Assembly: GCA_913062655.1 (NCBI GenBank)
Contig: CAJXXO010000010.1
Span: 1 to 23,095, forward strand
Length of the DNA: 23,095 nucleotides
From: an uncultured Bacteroidota bacterium
GTDB lineage: Bacteria; Bacteroidota; Bacteroidia; Chitinophagales; S012-47
Reading direction: 5' to 3'
In this document: positions 1 to 8,132 of the stretch, piece after piece
Layout of the letters: every line of letters begins with the position of its first letter
Position numbering within the stretch: the stretch's first letter is position 1
The notes under the pieces: generated by a model
The model's database searches: none
The model's input: only the letters and a program-made list of their open reading frames with translations
What the model was told of the DNA's origin: nothing
Program-made: the position numbers and the translations under genes

Positions 1-1
1 G

Positions 2-1318
2 GGGCAGTCTGCTGTAGTAGCCTGTTATCCTAAGTTTGACCCGGACATTACCAAGAAAACCACTGCCTCAGTAGAGCAGGTAAATGTAGCCGTAGATTGG
101 TCGGGGGCAAGCGAAGAAGAGGCGCTGGAAGAATCTTTCTCTTTTAAGATGCTCAACCGGAATGACTACGCCTATACCAACATTCCACAAGACGAGATCT
201 CGGGCTGGGCAGACATATTTGACAACAACGAACTCATCGCCTGCTTTGTAACGCCCAATGATCCCATCGTGAAATACTACACCCAAATTGTACAGGAAAA
301 GGTGATGAAAGGTGAAAGTGCCAGCGTAACGAGAGATCCAAAGGATGGGGTTAAGTTCATGCTAGGACTGTACAATGCCACGCTTTTATCCCATATGGTA
401 TATAGCGGCACCAAGGGCATTCCACAGACCTTAGATGACGTGCAAACCATGGTGCAGCACATCCGTCTACCCCGGGAGGTGATTACCGGCAACACAGGCC
501 TATGTATCGAGCTTAGCACATTGTACGCCAGTGTAATGTCAGCTGCCGGTCTCGATCCGGTGATTTTTCTGATCCCTGGCCATGCCTACCCGGGATTTCG
601 AATGAACGGTCAATACTACGCTATCGAAGCAACAGGCATAGGTGGCGAAGGCTTGGGAGGAATTCAAGATGCAGAGACTGCCTTTAAAACCGGCATGAAA
701 CAGTTGGAAGATTTTATGAAGGCGGCACAGATGGGCGATCCAAGGTATTCGGTAGTGGATGTTCACCAGATGAACAGCCTGGGGGTTGCCAGTATGAGCC
801 TGGAAGACAATGATTTCATGCGCCAAAAGGTGGATAAAATAGCAGAGAACTTCACCACTCAATCACAATCTAATGATGGCAATCTGACTTATACCCCCAA
901 TAACAATGGTGGTGGGACTACCCGTGGCAACCGATTTCCCGGGCCCCTTTCCTTTACTATACCCAATGGTTGGCAGACCTATTCCTACCCAGCTCCGCAA
1001 GTACCTGTACTTACGGCACAGGTCGCCTCGCCAGATCAATTAGCGAATGTTTCCGTGTACGACATCCAGGCCGCTAGCCCACAAGAGGCGATGCAGACCG
1101 TTTCTCAATACCTGAATTATATGGGGAGTCAAGTGCAATACAACTTTCAAGGGAACCGCATTCAAGGCGTAACCACCGGACAGGGATATGTCTTCAATTG
1201 GAAAGGGAAAGTAGGGCGGACCAGCTCGGGTTACCGCATTGTAGCCGTAGGAGCAGATAGCAGAATGTATAATCAATATGCTGCCTCGATCAATTCAGTT
1301 TATAACAGCATAAAATAA
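2..1318 (+). CDS. Transglutaminase-like cysteine peptidase-fold protein, 5' end outside window
   Basis: The reading frame is open from base 2 with no stop, so the ATG at 149 is probably internal and the gene begins upstream of the window. Numbering from that ATG, a transglutaminase-like core is visible: Cys119 in GLCIEL, His145 in PGHAYPGF and Glu160 in YYAIEAT give the Cys-His-acidic order of the family. A linker rich in Asn, Gly and Thr (about residues 238-262) leads to a C-terminal domain of about 125 residues starting LSFTIPNGW. That start resembles the small beta-rich PsbP/Mog1-like domains, but this is only an impression. No membrane segment is seen in the visible part. The next gene starts 5 bases after the stop, so the two are probably co-transcribed. 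The family covers proteases and cross-linking enzymes; substrate and location are unknown. Confidence 0.75.
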   Translation, partial: GQSAVVACYPKFDPDITKKTTASVEQVNVAVDWSGASEEEALEESFSFKMLNRNDYAYTNIPQDEISGWADIFDNNELIACFVTPNDPIVKYYTQIVQEKVMKGESASVTRDPKDGVKFMLGLYNATLLSHMVYSGTKGIPQTLDDVQTMVQHIRLPREVITGNTGLCIELSTLYASVMSAAGLDPVIFLIPGHAYPGFRMNGQYYAIEATGIGGEGLGGIQDAETAFKTGMKQLEDFMKAAQMGDPRYSVVDVHQMNSLGVASMSLEDNDFMRQKVDKIAENFTTQSQSNDGNLTYTPNNNGGGTTRGNRFPGPLSFTIPNGWQTYSYPAPQVPVLTAQVASPDQLANVSVYDIQAASPQEAMQTVSQYLNYMGSQVQYNFQGNRIQGVTTGQGYVFNWKGKVGRTSSGYRIVAVGADSRMYNQYAASINSVYNSIK

Positions 1319-1323
1319 ACGCC

Positions 1324-1929
1324 ATGAGACATCTACCACTGCTTGTTTTACTATTGATCCTCACTGCGCACCCACTGCAAGCGCAATCTCCACTAAAGCA
1401 AAAGCTCGAAATGCGCATCGACTCCATCGGTGATGCTCAAGTGAAGGTTTCCATGGAGATGAACGCCAGCCAATGGCAGACCTGGCTCCAGTCTGTGGGC
1501 AATAACCCCGCCTTGCTCAAACGCAATATGGAGCGCCAGCTACCTGGCTATTTTCTTACAGATTACCACCTGGAGAAAAATGACATGGAGCGTTCCTTTA
1601 CGTTTTCCTTTAAGGCCTATGGTGTCTGCGAAGTAGATAAAAACGGGAAATGGTTGGTTGCCACCGATCAGAAAGATCCGGACGTCACCAAGCTAACTGA
1701 TCGCAAATACATGATGGTCTACACCGACCCTGCCAGCAATCTGCAACAAACCCAAATTCTTGTATTTCCCAATGCCGCAGAGAATCTTCAGGTAGGGAAA
1801 GATGCCTTCGGAAAAACACAATTCGAATTTGACATGGCAAGCCCCTCCGGCCGTCTCAACTTCAGTTTGTGGGGTGGTATCCTACTTTGCCTGATAGGTG
1901 GTGGTTGGCTGGTAAAAAAGCTACTGTAG
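1324..1929 (+). CDS. Exported membrane-anchored protein of unknown function
   Basis: This 201-residue protein has an N-terminal signal peptide (MRHLPLLVLLLILTAHPLQA, cleavage probably after AQA or nearby). A polar domain of about 150 residues follows. One hydrophobic segment lies near the C terminus (about 178-196, LWGGILLCLIGGGW), followed by the basic tail VKKLL. The topology should be periplasmic domain outside, tail inside. I recognise no family and no catalytic motif. It begins 5 bases after the transglutaminase-like gene and is likely translated from the same message, so it may be that protein's membrane partner; this is inference from position only. Its stop lies 2 bases from the stop of the convergent mnmE. 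Confidence 0.7.
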   Translation: MRHLPLLVLLLILTAHPLQAQSPLKQKLEMRIDSIGDAQVKVSMEMNASQWQTWLQSVGNNPALLKRNMERQLPGYFLTDYHLEKNDMERSFTFSFKAYGVCEVDKNGKWLVATDQKDPDVTKLTDRKYMMVYTDPASNLQQTQILVFPNAAENLQVGKDAFGKTQFEFDMASPSGRLNFSLWGGILLCLIGGGWLVKKLL

Positions 1930-1931
1930 GG

Positions 1932-3299
1932 CTACTTCCCGATACAAAACTTGCTAAAAATATTTCCCAGCAAATCATCGGTGGTGATCTCTCCGGTGAT
2001 CTCGCCAAGGGCATCCAGCGCACTGCGGATGTCAAGGGCCAGGAATTCGCCTGAGACTTGATGGTCGATGCCCAGCAACACATTGTCCAACCCCTCATGG
2101 GCTCTGCGCAACACATCCACATGGCGCGCATTGGTAACGATGGTCGATTCGGCTTGCCAATTGTCCGCATGGACTTGGGCCAGGAGTGCATGGTTCACTG
2201 CTTCGATGTTGTCCAGATGCAGGGAGGAGATGGTAATCATGTCGGGATACAAGGCCGCAAAGGCTTTTATGCTTTCCGTTGATACCAGGTCTTTCTTGTT
2301 GCCGATCACGATGACAGGCACCTCCGCTTCAAGCTTTGCCACATCGGCTTGTAATTCTTCCGGTGAAAGGGCAGACATGTCAAACAAGTACACCACTAAA
2401 GCCGACCGCTTGATCTGCTCCATCGTCTTGCCAACCCCTATCGCCTCGATCTTGTCACTTGCATCGCGGATGCCCGCAGTATCGATCAACCGGAAGAGTA
2501 CCCCATCAATGTTGATCAACTCCTCGATGGTATCCCGGGTGGTACCCGGAATATCTGATACAATGGCTCTTTCTTCCTGCAACAGGGCATTCAACAAGGT
2601 AGACTTACCGGCATTGGGGCGACCGGCAATAACGGTGGCTACGCCATTTTTCAGCACATTGCCCAGCTTGAAAGATTGCATCAACTGTTGTAATACTTTC
2701 TGAATATTCTGCACCAGCTCGATCAGTTGTTCCCGGTTGGCAAACTCCACATCTTCCTCGCTAAAGTCCAGCTCCAACTCGATCATGGAAGCAAAGTGGA
2801 CCAGCTCCTCTCGCAATTGCTGCAATCGATTGGAGAAACCACCCCGCATTTGCTGCATAGCCAATTTGTGCGATGCTTCTGACGAGGAAGCGATCAGGTC
2901 GGCCACGGCTTCCGCTTGCGAGAGGTCCATTTTCCCATTCAAAAAGGCACGCAATGTAAATTCGCCCGGCTCTGCCGGCCTGGCACCGAGCTCATAAGTG
3001 TACTGCAAGATCTCCTGCAAGATAAAATTGGATCCATGACAGGATATCTCGATCACATCTTCACCCGTGTAGCTGTGGGGCCCTTTAAACAGGCTGATCA
3101 CCACTTCATCAATAATGCGGCTTCCCTTGCGGATGGTGCCAAAATGTAGCGTATGGCTCTTTTGCCCGGAGAGCGGCTTGCCATGAAACAGTTGCTCACC
3201 AATGTTGATGGCATTCGGGCCAGACAAGCGAATAATGCCTATGGCCCCTTGCCCTTGCGGAGTAGCAATCGCACTGATGGTATCTCCTTGCTTCATCAT
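1932..3299 (-). CDS. mnmE: tRNA modification GTPase MnmE
   Basis: MnmE works with MnmG to add the carboxymethylaminomethyl group to C5 of the wobble uridine in certain tRNAs, using a tetrahydrofolate one-carbon unit and GTP hydrolysis. The 455 residues match the usual length. The N-terminal folate-binding domain starts with DTISAIATPQGQGAIGIIRL. The G domain sits inside the helical domain: G1 GRPNAGKST at 226-234, GTTRDT at 252-257, G3 DTAG at 273-276 and G4 NKKD at 334-337. The protein ends in the signature CIGK, whose Cys is required for modification. The start is the first of two adjacent ATG codons, 23 bases after the NusG-like gene, so it is likely the last gene of the gldB run. No mnmG is in the window. 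Confidence 0.97.
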   Translation of the reverse strand: MMKQGDTISAIATPQGQGAIGIIRLSGPNAINIGEQLFHGKPLSGQKSHTLHFGTIRKGSRIIDEVVISLFKGPHSYTGEDVIEISCHGSNFILQEILQYTYELGARPAEPGEFTLRAFLNGKMDLSQAEAVADLIASSSEASHKLAMQQMRGGFSNRLQQLREELVHFASMIELELDFSEEDVEFANREQLIELVQNIQKVLQQLMQSFKLGNVLKNGVATVIAGRPNAGKSTLLNALLQEERAIVSDIPGTTRDTIEELINIDGVLFRLIDTAGIRDASDKIEAIGVGKTMEQIKRSALVVYLFDMSALSPEELQADVAKLEAEVPVIVIGNKKDLVSTESIKAFAALYPDMITISSLHLDNIEAVNHALLAQVHADNWQAESTIVTNARHVDVLRRAHEGLDNVLLGIDHQVSGEFLALDIRSALDALGEITGEITTDDLLGNIFSKFCIGK

Positions 3300-3322
3300 C
3301 GGCTATTCTTTTTCGGGTTGGG

Positions 3323-3847
3323 TTATGACTTTGCCGGGTGCACCTTTTCAATGTCGGTAAGGGGCACGGTAATCGCTAACGCCTGGTCAAGGCCATTGAT
3401 CTGAATGATCACCTTTTTTTCACCCTGCGTGTCGTGCAGTATACCTTCTACATCCATCATAGGGCCCGCGATTACACGCACCCGATCGCCCTTATGCACA
3501 ACAGGCGACATCTGCTGCATGGGAATCTGCTGTTCAACCAATCGCTTCAGGTCCTCAATTTGTTTATCAGGCACGATAGCCGGTTTCCCCTCGAAGTAAA
3601 CATATTTGACTACTCCGGGGACCATCAACACTTCCGTATATTCGTTACGGGTGATTTTGACAAACAAGTAAGAGCGAAACAAGGGTTCGTGCACCCACTT
3701 TTTTCTATCGCTCCACTGCTTACGCACCTTATGCAGCGGCAGGTAAGTCGTAATGCCCATCTTCGTTAGCCGCTCGTTGGCTTTTTTCTCTGATCTAGCC
3801 CGCGTATATACTACATGCCATTTAGGCTCTTCCAACTGACTCGTCAT
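3323..3847 (-). CDS. NusG/RfaH/UpxY-type transcription antitermination factor
   Basis: This is a 174-residue specialised NusG paralogue. The NGN domain covers about residues 8-105 (PKWHVVYTRARSEKKANERL, then YLPLHKVRKQWSDRKKW and SYLFVKI). A KOW domain covers about 117-170 (HKGDRVRVIAGPMMDVEG). Paralogues of this kind in Bacteroidota (UpxY family) bind paused RNA polymerase and allow read-through of long surface-polysaccharide operons. Here it sits between gldB and mnmE and not at the head of a polysaccharide locus, so its target is unclear. I chose the ATG at 3847. An in-frame GTG at 3880 would add 11 residues, and a GAGG lies upstream of that GTG, so the longer form is not excluded. It could also be a second general NusG, but the QWSDRKK segment is typical of the specialised type. 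Confidence 0.88.
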   Translation of the reverse strand: MTSQLEEPKWHVVYTRARSEKKANERLTKMGITTYLPLHKVRKQWSDRKKWVHEPLFRSYLFVKITRNEYTEVLMVPGVVKYVYFEGKPAIVPDKQIEDLKRLVEQQIPMQQMSPVVHKGDRVRVIAGPMMDVEGILHDTQGEKKVIIQINGLDQALAITVPLTDIEKVHPAKS

Positions 3848-3893
3848 GCCGTAGTATTTAATGAAACAATCCTGACGCACTCCATTCTGTTCC

Positions 3894-4922
3894 TCATCGG
3901 CCGGGCTTGTAGCGGGCCTTCTCCAGGAAGGCCTGTCCGTCCGTCATACGCCACAATTTATCCAGTGGCTCCTCCGGATAGGCTTCCCGATAAGCACGAA
4001 CCATTTGCCATCCTACCCACCGGCCCACTTTGCCTGGAGATTCAGAGGGCATGCCCTGTGTGGTCGGACCCTCGTTTATGAGATAGGCAAAATCACCATA
4101 GCGCGTTTCATACAGTCGATCCTTGTCCAAAAGATACGCCCAAATCTCCCCTTCGTTCGTTTCTACCCATTCCTGTTGTGCCGCTGTGTAACCGGTCTTA
4201 TAGCGATCCGGTGTATTCGGTAGCACCAGGTCGAGGTAATACAATAGCTTGCCGTGGTACAACAGGTGATCCAATAACGCCTGCCCCGGCCCCGGCTCAG
4301 GTAAATAGGATTGCCAGTAGACCTTCATCACACTGGGTAGAATATGTTCACGTGTCATCCGCTTGGTGAGGTATTTTGGGAACTGCAAAGCGGGGTAAAA
4401 ACTAAAGTCTTCTCCTAGAAAAAGATCCAGTCCAATACCCAACACACTATCTGAACACGCTACCGCCCCATACCCATACTCAGAGATAAAAGTGTAAACG
4501 GCAGGCACCGGTTTATCGGGGTGGTAGTAGCTATGGTACCGAAAGGCCTGTTCCAGCTCCGATTGCAGCGTTGTTACATCCGGGTAAATGCGCTGCACAC
4601 TATCGTAGGCGGCACGAAAGCCCGGAAAACTTAGCACTCTTTTTAGCTGTCCGGCCCAGGGTCGGTCGGGCTGCGCAATACCAATCACCGACTCAAAATA
4701 GCAGGGTGCAAACACTGGAAAATCGGTATACCATTCTTGTATGGCGCTTTCCAGTTGGCTGGTATCGGCCGCAAACAACGCCTGCTCAAAGCGTACCAAG
4801 GGTAGGTTCACCGACAGGTGACTGACATCGGGTGGCGCTGGGCGATCTGACGATTGGCAGGCGGCAATTAGCCCCATGATTGCCGCGAGGATCGCGATTT
4901 TTACTGTACTTTTGGTGCTCAT
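3894..4922 (-). CDS. gldB: Gliding motility lipoprotein GldB
   Basis: This 342-residue protein has a lipoprotein signal peptide with lipobox LIAAC (acylated Cys22). The family hallmark LPLVRFEQALF follows at about 40-50, and the body is GldB-like (YTDFPVFAPCYFE, EYGYGAVACSDSVLGIGLDLFLG, HILPSVM). GldB is an envelope lipoprotein needed for gliding in Flavobacterium johnsoniae. Homologues also occur in non-gliding Bacteroidota, so the gene does not prove motility. It is the first gene of a leftward run with the NusG-like gene and mnmE, and an exact -7 promoter box lies 27 bases upstream. The barrel gene is divergent, with 47 bases between the start codons. Confidence 0.9.
   Translation of the reverse strand: MSTKSTVKIAILAAIMGLIAACQSSDRPAPPDVSHLSVNLPLVRFEQALFAADTSQLESAIQEWYTDFPVFAPCYFESVIGIAQPDRPWAGQLKRVLSFPGFRAAYDSVQRIYPDVTTLQSELEQAFRYHSYYHPDKPVPAVYTFISEYGYGAVACSDSVLGIGLDLFLGEDFSFYPALQFPKYLTKRMTREHILPSVMKVYWQSYLPEPGPGQALLDHLLYHGKLLYYLDLVLPNTPDRYKTGYTAAQQEWVETNEGEIWAYLLDKDRLYETRYGDFAYLINEGPTTQGMPSESPGKVGRWVGWQMVRAYREAYPEEPLDKLWRMTDGQAFLEKARYKPGR
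4907..4914 (+). promoter_or_regulatory. Predicted -7 box for the beta-barrel gene
   Basis: TACTTTTG fits the Bacteroidota -7 consensus TAnnTTTG exactly. It lies inside the first codons of gldB, 55 bases before the ATG at 4970, giving a predicted leader of about 50 nt. I see no convincing -33 TTTG. Confidence 0.45.
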
Positions 4923-4949
4923 ATATGCGTTATATCTCCCTCCTCATAA

Positions 4950-4957
4950 CAAAGGTA
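4950..4957 (-). promoter_or_regulatory. Predicted -7 box for gldB operon
   Basis: On the minus strand this reads TACCTTTG, an exact TAnnTTTG. It ends 27 bases before the gldB ATG, so transcription should start near 4944 with a leader of about 20 nt. No clear -33 box is seen. It would drive gldB, the NusG-like gene and mnmE. Confidence 0.55.
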
Positions 4958-4969
4958 AAAACTCCAACT

Positions 4970-5641
4970 ATGAAGCGTTTTTGGCTCCTTCTAATTGTTT
5001 TAATTGCTATTGGTCAATCTGCACATGCCCAAGGGGTGAAATTCGGATTAACCGCCTCACCACAATTTGCTTTTGCCTCCACCTTCGACAATGACGTCTC
5101 TACAGATGGGGTAAAGCTAGGCCTGGAATATGGTTTGCTGGTCGATTACATTCTGGACATCAATGGTCGATACGCATTCCACACGGGTTTCTTGCACAGC
5201 TTGACCGGGGCAAAGGTAGCGATCGAGCAAACAGATACGAGTGGAAATACCACGATTATCCGTCAAGACCTAAAATACCAATACATAAACATTCCGCTTA
5301 CCATGCGGCTGCGCACCAATGAGATCGGCTACATTACTTACTGGGGGCAATTTGGTTTGACTCCGGGTATTAATGTATCGTCCCGCATCGATCAGTCGGC
5401 AGAGCCGGACCCTAATGAGGTGTACTTACGGGAAAACGAAAAACTGGGTGGCGAATCGGTTTTGTTCAATCTGTCCCTTACCGTTGGTGGTGGTATCGAA
5501 TACTCGCTGGGGGGCGCTACGGCCCTGATGGTGGGATTGCAATACCAGAACGGCTTTACCAACGTGCTGGATAATGACAACCTGCTGGATGAAACCATCA
5601 ACTTCCGCAACCTGACCTTGCGAGCCGGCTTCTTGTTTTAG
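4970..5641 (+). CDS. Outer-membrane beta-barrel protein (PorT-like barrel family)
   Basis: This 223-residue protein has a clear signal peptide (MKRFWLLLIVLIAIGQSAHA, cleavage before or after AQ). The mature chain is made of alternating strands: GVKFGLTASPQ, KYQYINIPLTMRL, YITYWGQFGLTPGINV, GGGIEYSLGG, LMVGLQYQNGF and LRAGFLF. It ends in Phe, as outer-membrane barrels usually do. The strand pattern fits the outer-membrane barrel domain often labelled PorT-like in Bacteroidota. That label does not show a role in type IX secretion, and this is not clearly an orthologue of PorT/SprT itself. I chose the ATG at 4970 because the signal peptide begins there; an in-frame upstream ATG at 4880 would put 30 non-signal residues before it and lies inside gldB. 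Function beyond an outer-membrane protein is unknown. Confidence 0.8.
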   Translation: MKRFWLLLIVLIAIGQSAHAQGVKFGLTASPQFAFASTFDNDVSTDGVKLGLEYGLLVDYILDINGRYAFHTGFLHSLTGAKVAIEQTDTSGNTTIIRQDLKYQYINIPLTMRLRTNEIGYITYWGQFGLTPGINVSSRIDQSAEPDPNEVYLRENEKLGGESVLFNLSLTVGGGIEYSLGGATALMVGLQYQNGFTNVLDNDNLLDETINFRNLTLRAGFLF

Positions 5642-5649
5642 AAAAAGGC

Positions 5650-5664
5650 AATCGCGCTGCGATT
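5650..5664 (+). terminator. Possible weak hairpin terminator after the beta-barrel gene
   Basis: AATCGC and GCGATT form a 6-bp stem with a 3-base loop, 8 bases after the stop codon and followed by TTATA. The stem is short and the T tract poor, so this is tentative. Confidence 0.3.
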
Positions 5665-5712
5665 TTATACCCGGCAAAACTTGTCGGCTTACTGGCTGTT
5701 GAACCCACTGCT

Positions 5713-7368
5713 ATGCAGATCGCCATTGCACAATTGAATTACCACATCGGTAATTTCGAAGGAAATTACCAGAAAATGACCCGTGCCATTGATGAAGCAG
5801 TGGAGCAGGGTGCGGCTGTGGTGGTATTTGCCGAGCTGGCCATTGTTGGATACCCACCTCGCGATTTTTTAGAATTTGATGATTTCATAGATCGATCGCT
5901 GCAAGTAGTTGATCGACTAGCTACCTATGCCAAGGAGCTGGATATTGGGGTAGTGGTTGGTGGCCCCGCCCGTAATCCACAACCGGAAGGAAAGGACCTC
6001 TTCAATACCGCCTTTTTCCTCTATGAAGGGAAGATCATTTCCCAACACGGTAAAGCACTCCTACCGACCTACGACATCTTTGATGAATATCGCTATTTCG
6101 AGCCGGCTAAGCGGTTTGACGTGGTAGCATTCAAAGGACAACGACTGGCCATCACCATCTGTGAAGACCTGTGGAATGTGGGCAACGAAAACCCCCTCTA
6201 CACGATTAATCCAATGGATGACCTGATCGCTCAAAAGCCTGATGTCATTCTCAACTTATCTGCCTCGCCATTCGACTATCGGCACGCGGAGGAAAGAATA
6301 GCTACCCTAAAGGCCAATGTGGCGCGCTACCATCTACCGATCTTTTATGTCAACCATACAGGTGCGCAGACGGAGATCATTTTTGATGGAGGGTCACTGG
6401 TACTCAATGATGCCGGGTATGTAGCGGATGAGTTGCCTTATTTTGAAGAATTGGTGCGCACTTACGACCTGAAAGACTTGCAGCAGGCCCATGCCCCACG
6501 GCAAGCAGATACGGTGCAAGACAAAGCTAAGGCGCCCCTGCTCTATCGGGCATTGGTAGAAGGGATTCGCAATTATTTCTACAAATTGGGTTTCGACAAA
6601 GCGATCCTCGGCCTATCCGGTGGCATAGACTCTGCTCTGACGCTGGTACTGGCAGCAGAAGCACTGGGAGCAGACAAGGTTTGGGCGATATTGATGCCGT
6701 CTCAATATTCCAGCGACCACTCGGTATCCGATGCTGAGCAATTGGCGAAAAATGTGGGTTGTCGCTACGATATCATTCCGGTGCAGCCGGTGTATGACCG
6801 ATTCATGGAGCAGCTATCACCCCAATTCAAAGACACCCCTTTCGGTATTGCGGAGGAAAACCTGCAAGCACGTACCCGGGCCAATTACCTCATGGCGCTT
6901 TCCAACAAATTTGGCTACATCCTGCTGAATACCAGTAACAAAAGTGAAGCGGCTGTAGGCTACAGCACTTTATATGGCGACATGTGTGGCGGTCTATCTG
7001 TTATTGGCGATGTGTACAAGACCGAGGTGTATGAAATAGCACGATGGATCAACCGCAATGAAGAGATTATTCCGGAAAATATCATCACAAAACCGCCATC
7101 AGCTGAGCTGCGTCCCGACCAGAAAGATACTGACTCGCTGCCCGATTACGACACACTCGATCCCCTACTATACAATTACATTGAGCTTAGGAAAGGGCCC
7201 AAGGAGTTGGTAGCTATGGGATTTGAGAAAGCATTGGTTGACCGGGTATTGAAGCTGGTAAATACCTCCGAATACAAACGGTTTCAAACTCCGCCCATTC
7301 TTCGGGTAAGTCCAAAAGCCTTCGGCATGGGCCGGAGAATGCCTATCGTAGGAAAATACTTGAGCTAA
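5713..7368 (+). CDS. nadE: Glutamine-dependent NAD+ synthetase
   Basis: This enzyme makes NAD+ from deamido-NAD+, ATP and ammonia, and draws the ammonia from glutamine through its own amidase domain. The 551 residues fit the two-domain form. The N-terminal nitrilase-type domain shows the Glu-Lys-Cys triad: Glu41 in FAELAIVGYPP, Lys114 in HGKALLPTYDIFDE and Cys150 in ITICEDLW. The synthetase domain starts at about 275 and has the pyrophosphate loop LGLSGGIDSAL (SGGIDS at 302-307), then LLNTSNKSE and TKPPSAEL. The ATG at 5713 is the natural start because the amidase domain begins at residue 1. No promoter box matches well in the 71 bases upstream. The stop overlaps the stop of convergent comF. 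Confidence 0.97.
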   Translation: MQIAIAQLNYHIGNFEGNYQKMTRAIDEAVEQGAAVVVFAELAIVGYPPRDFLEFDDFIDRSLQVVDRLATYAKELDIGVVVGGPARNPQPEGKDLFNTAFFLYEGKIISQHGKALLPTYDIFDEYRYFEPAKRFDVVAFKGQRLAITICEDLWNVGNENPLYTINPMDDLIAQKPDVILNLSASPFDYRHAEERIATLKANVARYHLPIFYVNHTGAQTEIIFDGGSLVLNDAGYVADELPYFEELVRTYDLKDLQQAHAPRQADTVQDKAKAPLLYRALVEGIRNYFYKLGFDKAILGLSGGIDSALTLVLAAEALGADKVWAILMPSQYSSDHSVSDAEQLAKNVGCRYDIIPVQPVYDRFMEQLSPQFKDTPFGIAEENLQARTRANYLMALSNKFGYILLNTSNKSEAAVGYSTLYGDMCGGLSVIGDVYKTEVYEIARWINRNEEIIPENIITKPPSAELRPDQKDTDSLPDYDTLDPLLYNYIELRKGPKELVAMGFEKALVDRVLKLVNTSEYKRFQTPPILRVSPKAFGMGRRMPIVGKYLS

Positions 7369-8075
7369 AAGGTAAAAGCTGTGGCGATGGTAGCCACACT
7401 TACCTCAACTCCGGGAATCTGCAGCAACTTTTGTGCACACGCCTCCAATGTAGCACCTGTGGTGACCACATCGTCCACCAACAAAATGTGCTTCCCTTCT
7501 AATAATCGCGGCTGGTGCAGAGAAAAGACTTCGCCCACATTTTGCCAACGCTCTATCCGGCTTTTGCGCGTTTGGGTAGCCGTAAAGGATTTTCGGATCA
7601 GGTATTTCTTGTAATACGGTTTCTCCATAGCCAGCGACAATCCACGGGCAAATTGAGCCGCTTGGTTGTAGCCACGCTTATGTTCTTTTTTAGGGTGTAG
7701 CGGCACGGGTATGATGCAGTCTACCGTATCGTATGGAGCAGCTTGTAGCAACTGATAGCCGTAATACTGTCCGATTGCCACCCCAATTTCCGGTCGGTCG
7801 TGGTACTTCAGGTGGTGTATCATGGTCTGCACCCGGGAGCCCTTGCGAAAGAAATAGAGTGCCGTTGCGCCCTGTAGCTGTACTCTTCCGTAAAAATGCC
7901 GGGCTACATGATTGTCTGGATCAAGGTGGAATTTTGTCTCTGGCAAGGTCATCTTGCAGCCGGTGCACAATAGTGATTCACCTTTTACCAGTGGCAGATG
8001 ACAAGCAGCACACCACTCCGGATAGAAGAGTGTCACAAAATCATTCAACCAATCGCCTAGAGGTGCCTGGGGCAT
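7365..8075 (-). CDS. comF: ComF-type phosphoribosyltransferase
   Basis: This 236-residue protein has the ComF/GntX layout. An N-terminal zinc ribbon has Cys22, Cys25, Cys37 and Cys40 in two CxxC pairs. The type I phosphoribosyltransferase domain follows, with VPLHPKKEHKRGYNQA at about 124-139 and the PRPP-binding loop VDDVVTTGAT at 200-209. Family members are linked to uptake of external DNA (ComF) or of DNA as nutrient (GntX). The reaction is not settled and no other competence gene is nearby. It stands alone on its strand, with its stop sharing bases with the nadE stop. Confidence 0.85.
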   Translation of the reverse strand: MPQAPLGDWLNDFVTLFYPEWCAACHLPLVKGESLLCTGCKMTLPETKFHLDPDNHVARHFYGRVQLQGATALYFFRKGSRVQTMIHHLKYHDRPEIGVAIGQYYGYQLLQAAPYDTVDCIIPVPLHPKKEHKRGYNQAAQFARGLSLAMEKPYYKKYLIRKSFTATQTRKSRIERWQNVGEVFSLHQPRLLEGKHILLVDDVVTTGATLEACAQKLLQIPGVEVSVATIATAFTF

Positions 8076-8092
8076 AATGTTGCGTTGTCCCT

Positions 8093-8100
8093 GAAAAATA
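8093..8100 (-). promoter_or_regulatory. Near-match -7 box for comF
   Basis: On the minus strand this reads TATTTTTC, one base off TAnnTTTG, 17 bases before the comF ATG. It overlaps one copy of a direct repeat reported in the findings. Weak evidence. Confidence 0.25.
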
Positions 8101-8132
8101 AGACTTTATCTCGAAAAATGAGAAGCAGCTAC

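Noticed and set aside
2058..3404. Plus-strand open frames inside mnmE (for example 2068-2703)
   Set aside because: They lie antisense to an unmistakable MnmE, have no family features and follow its codon structure.
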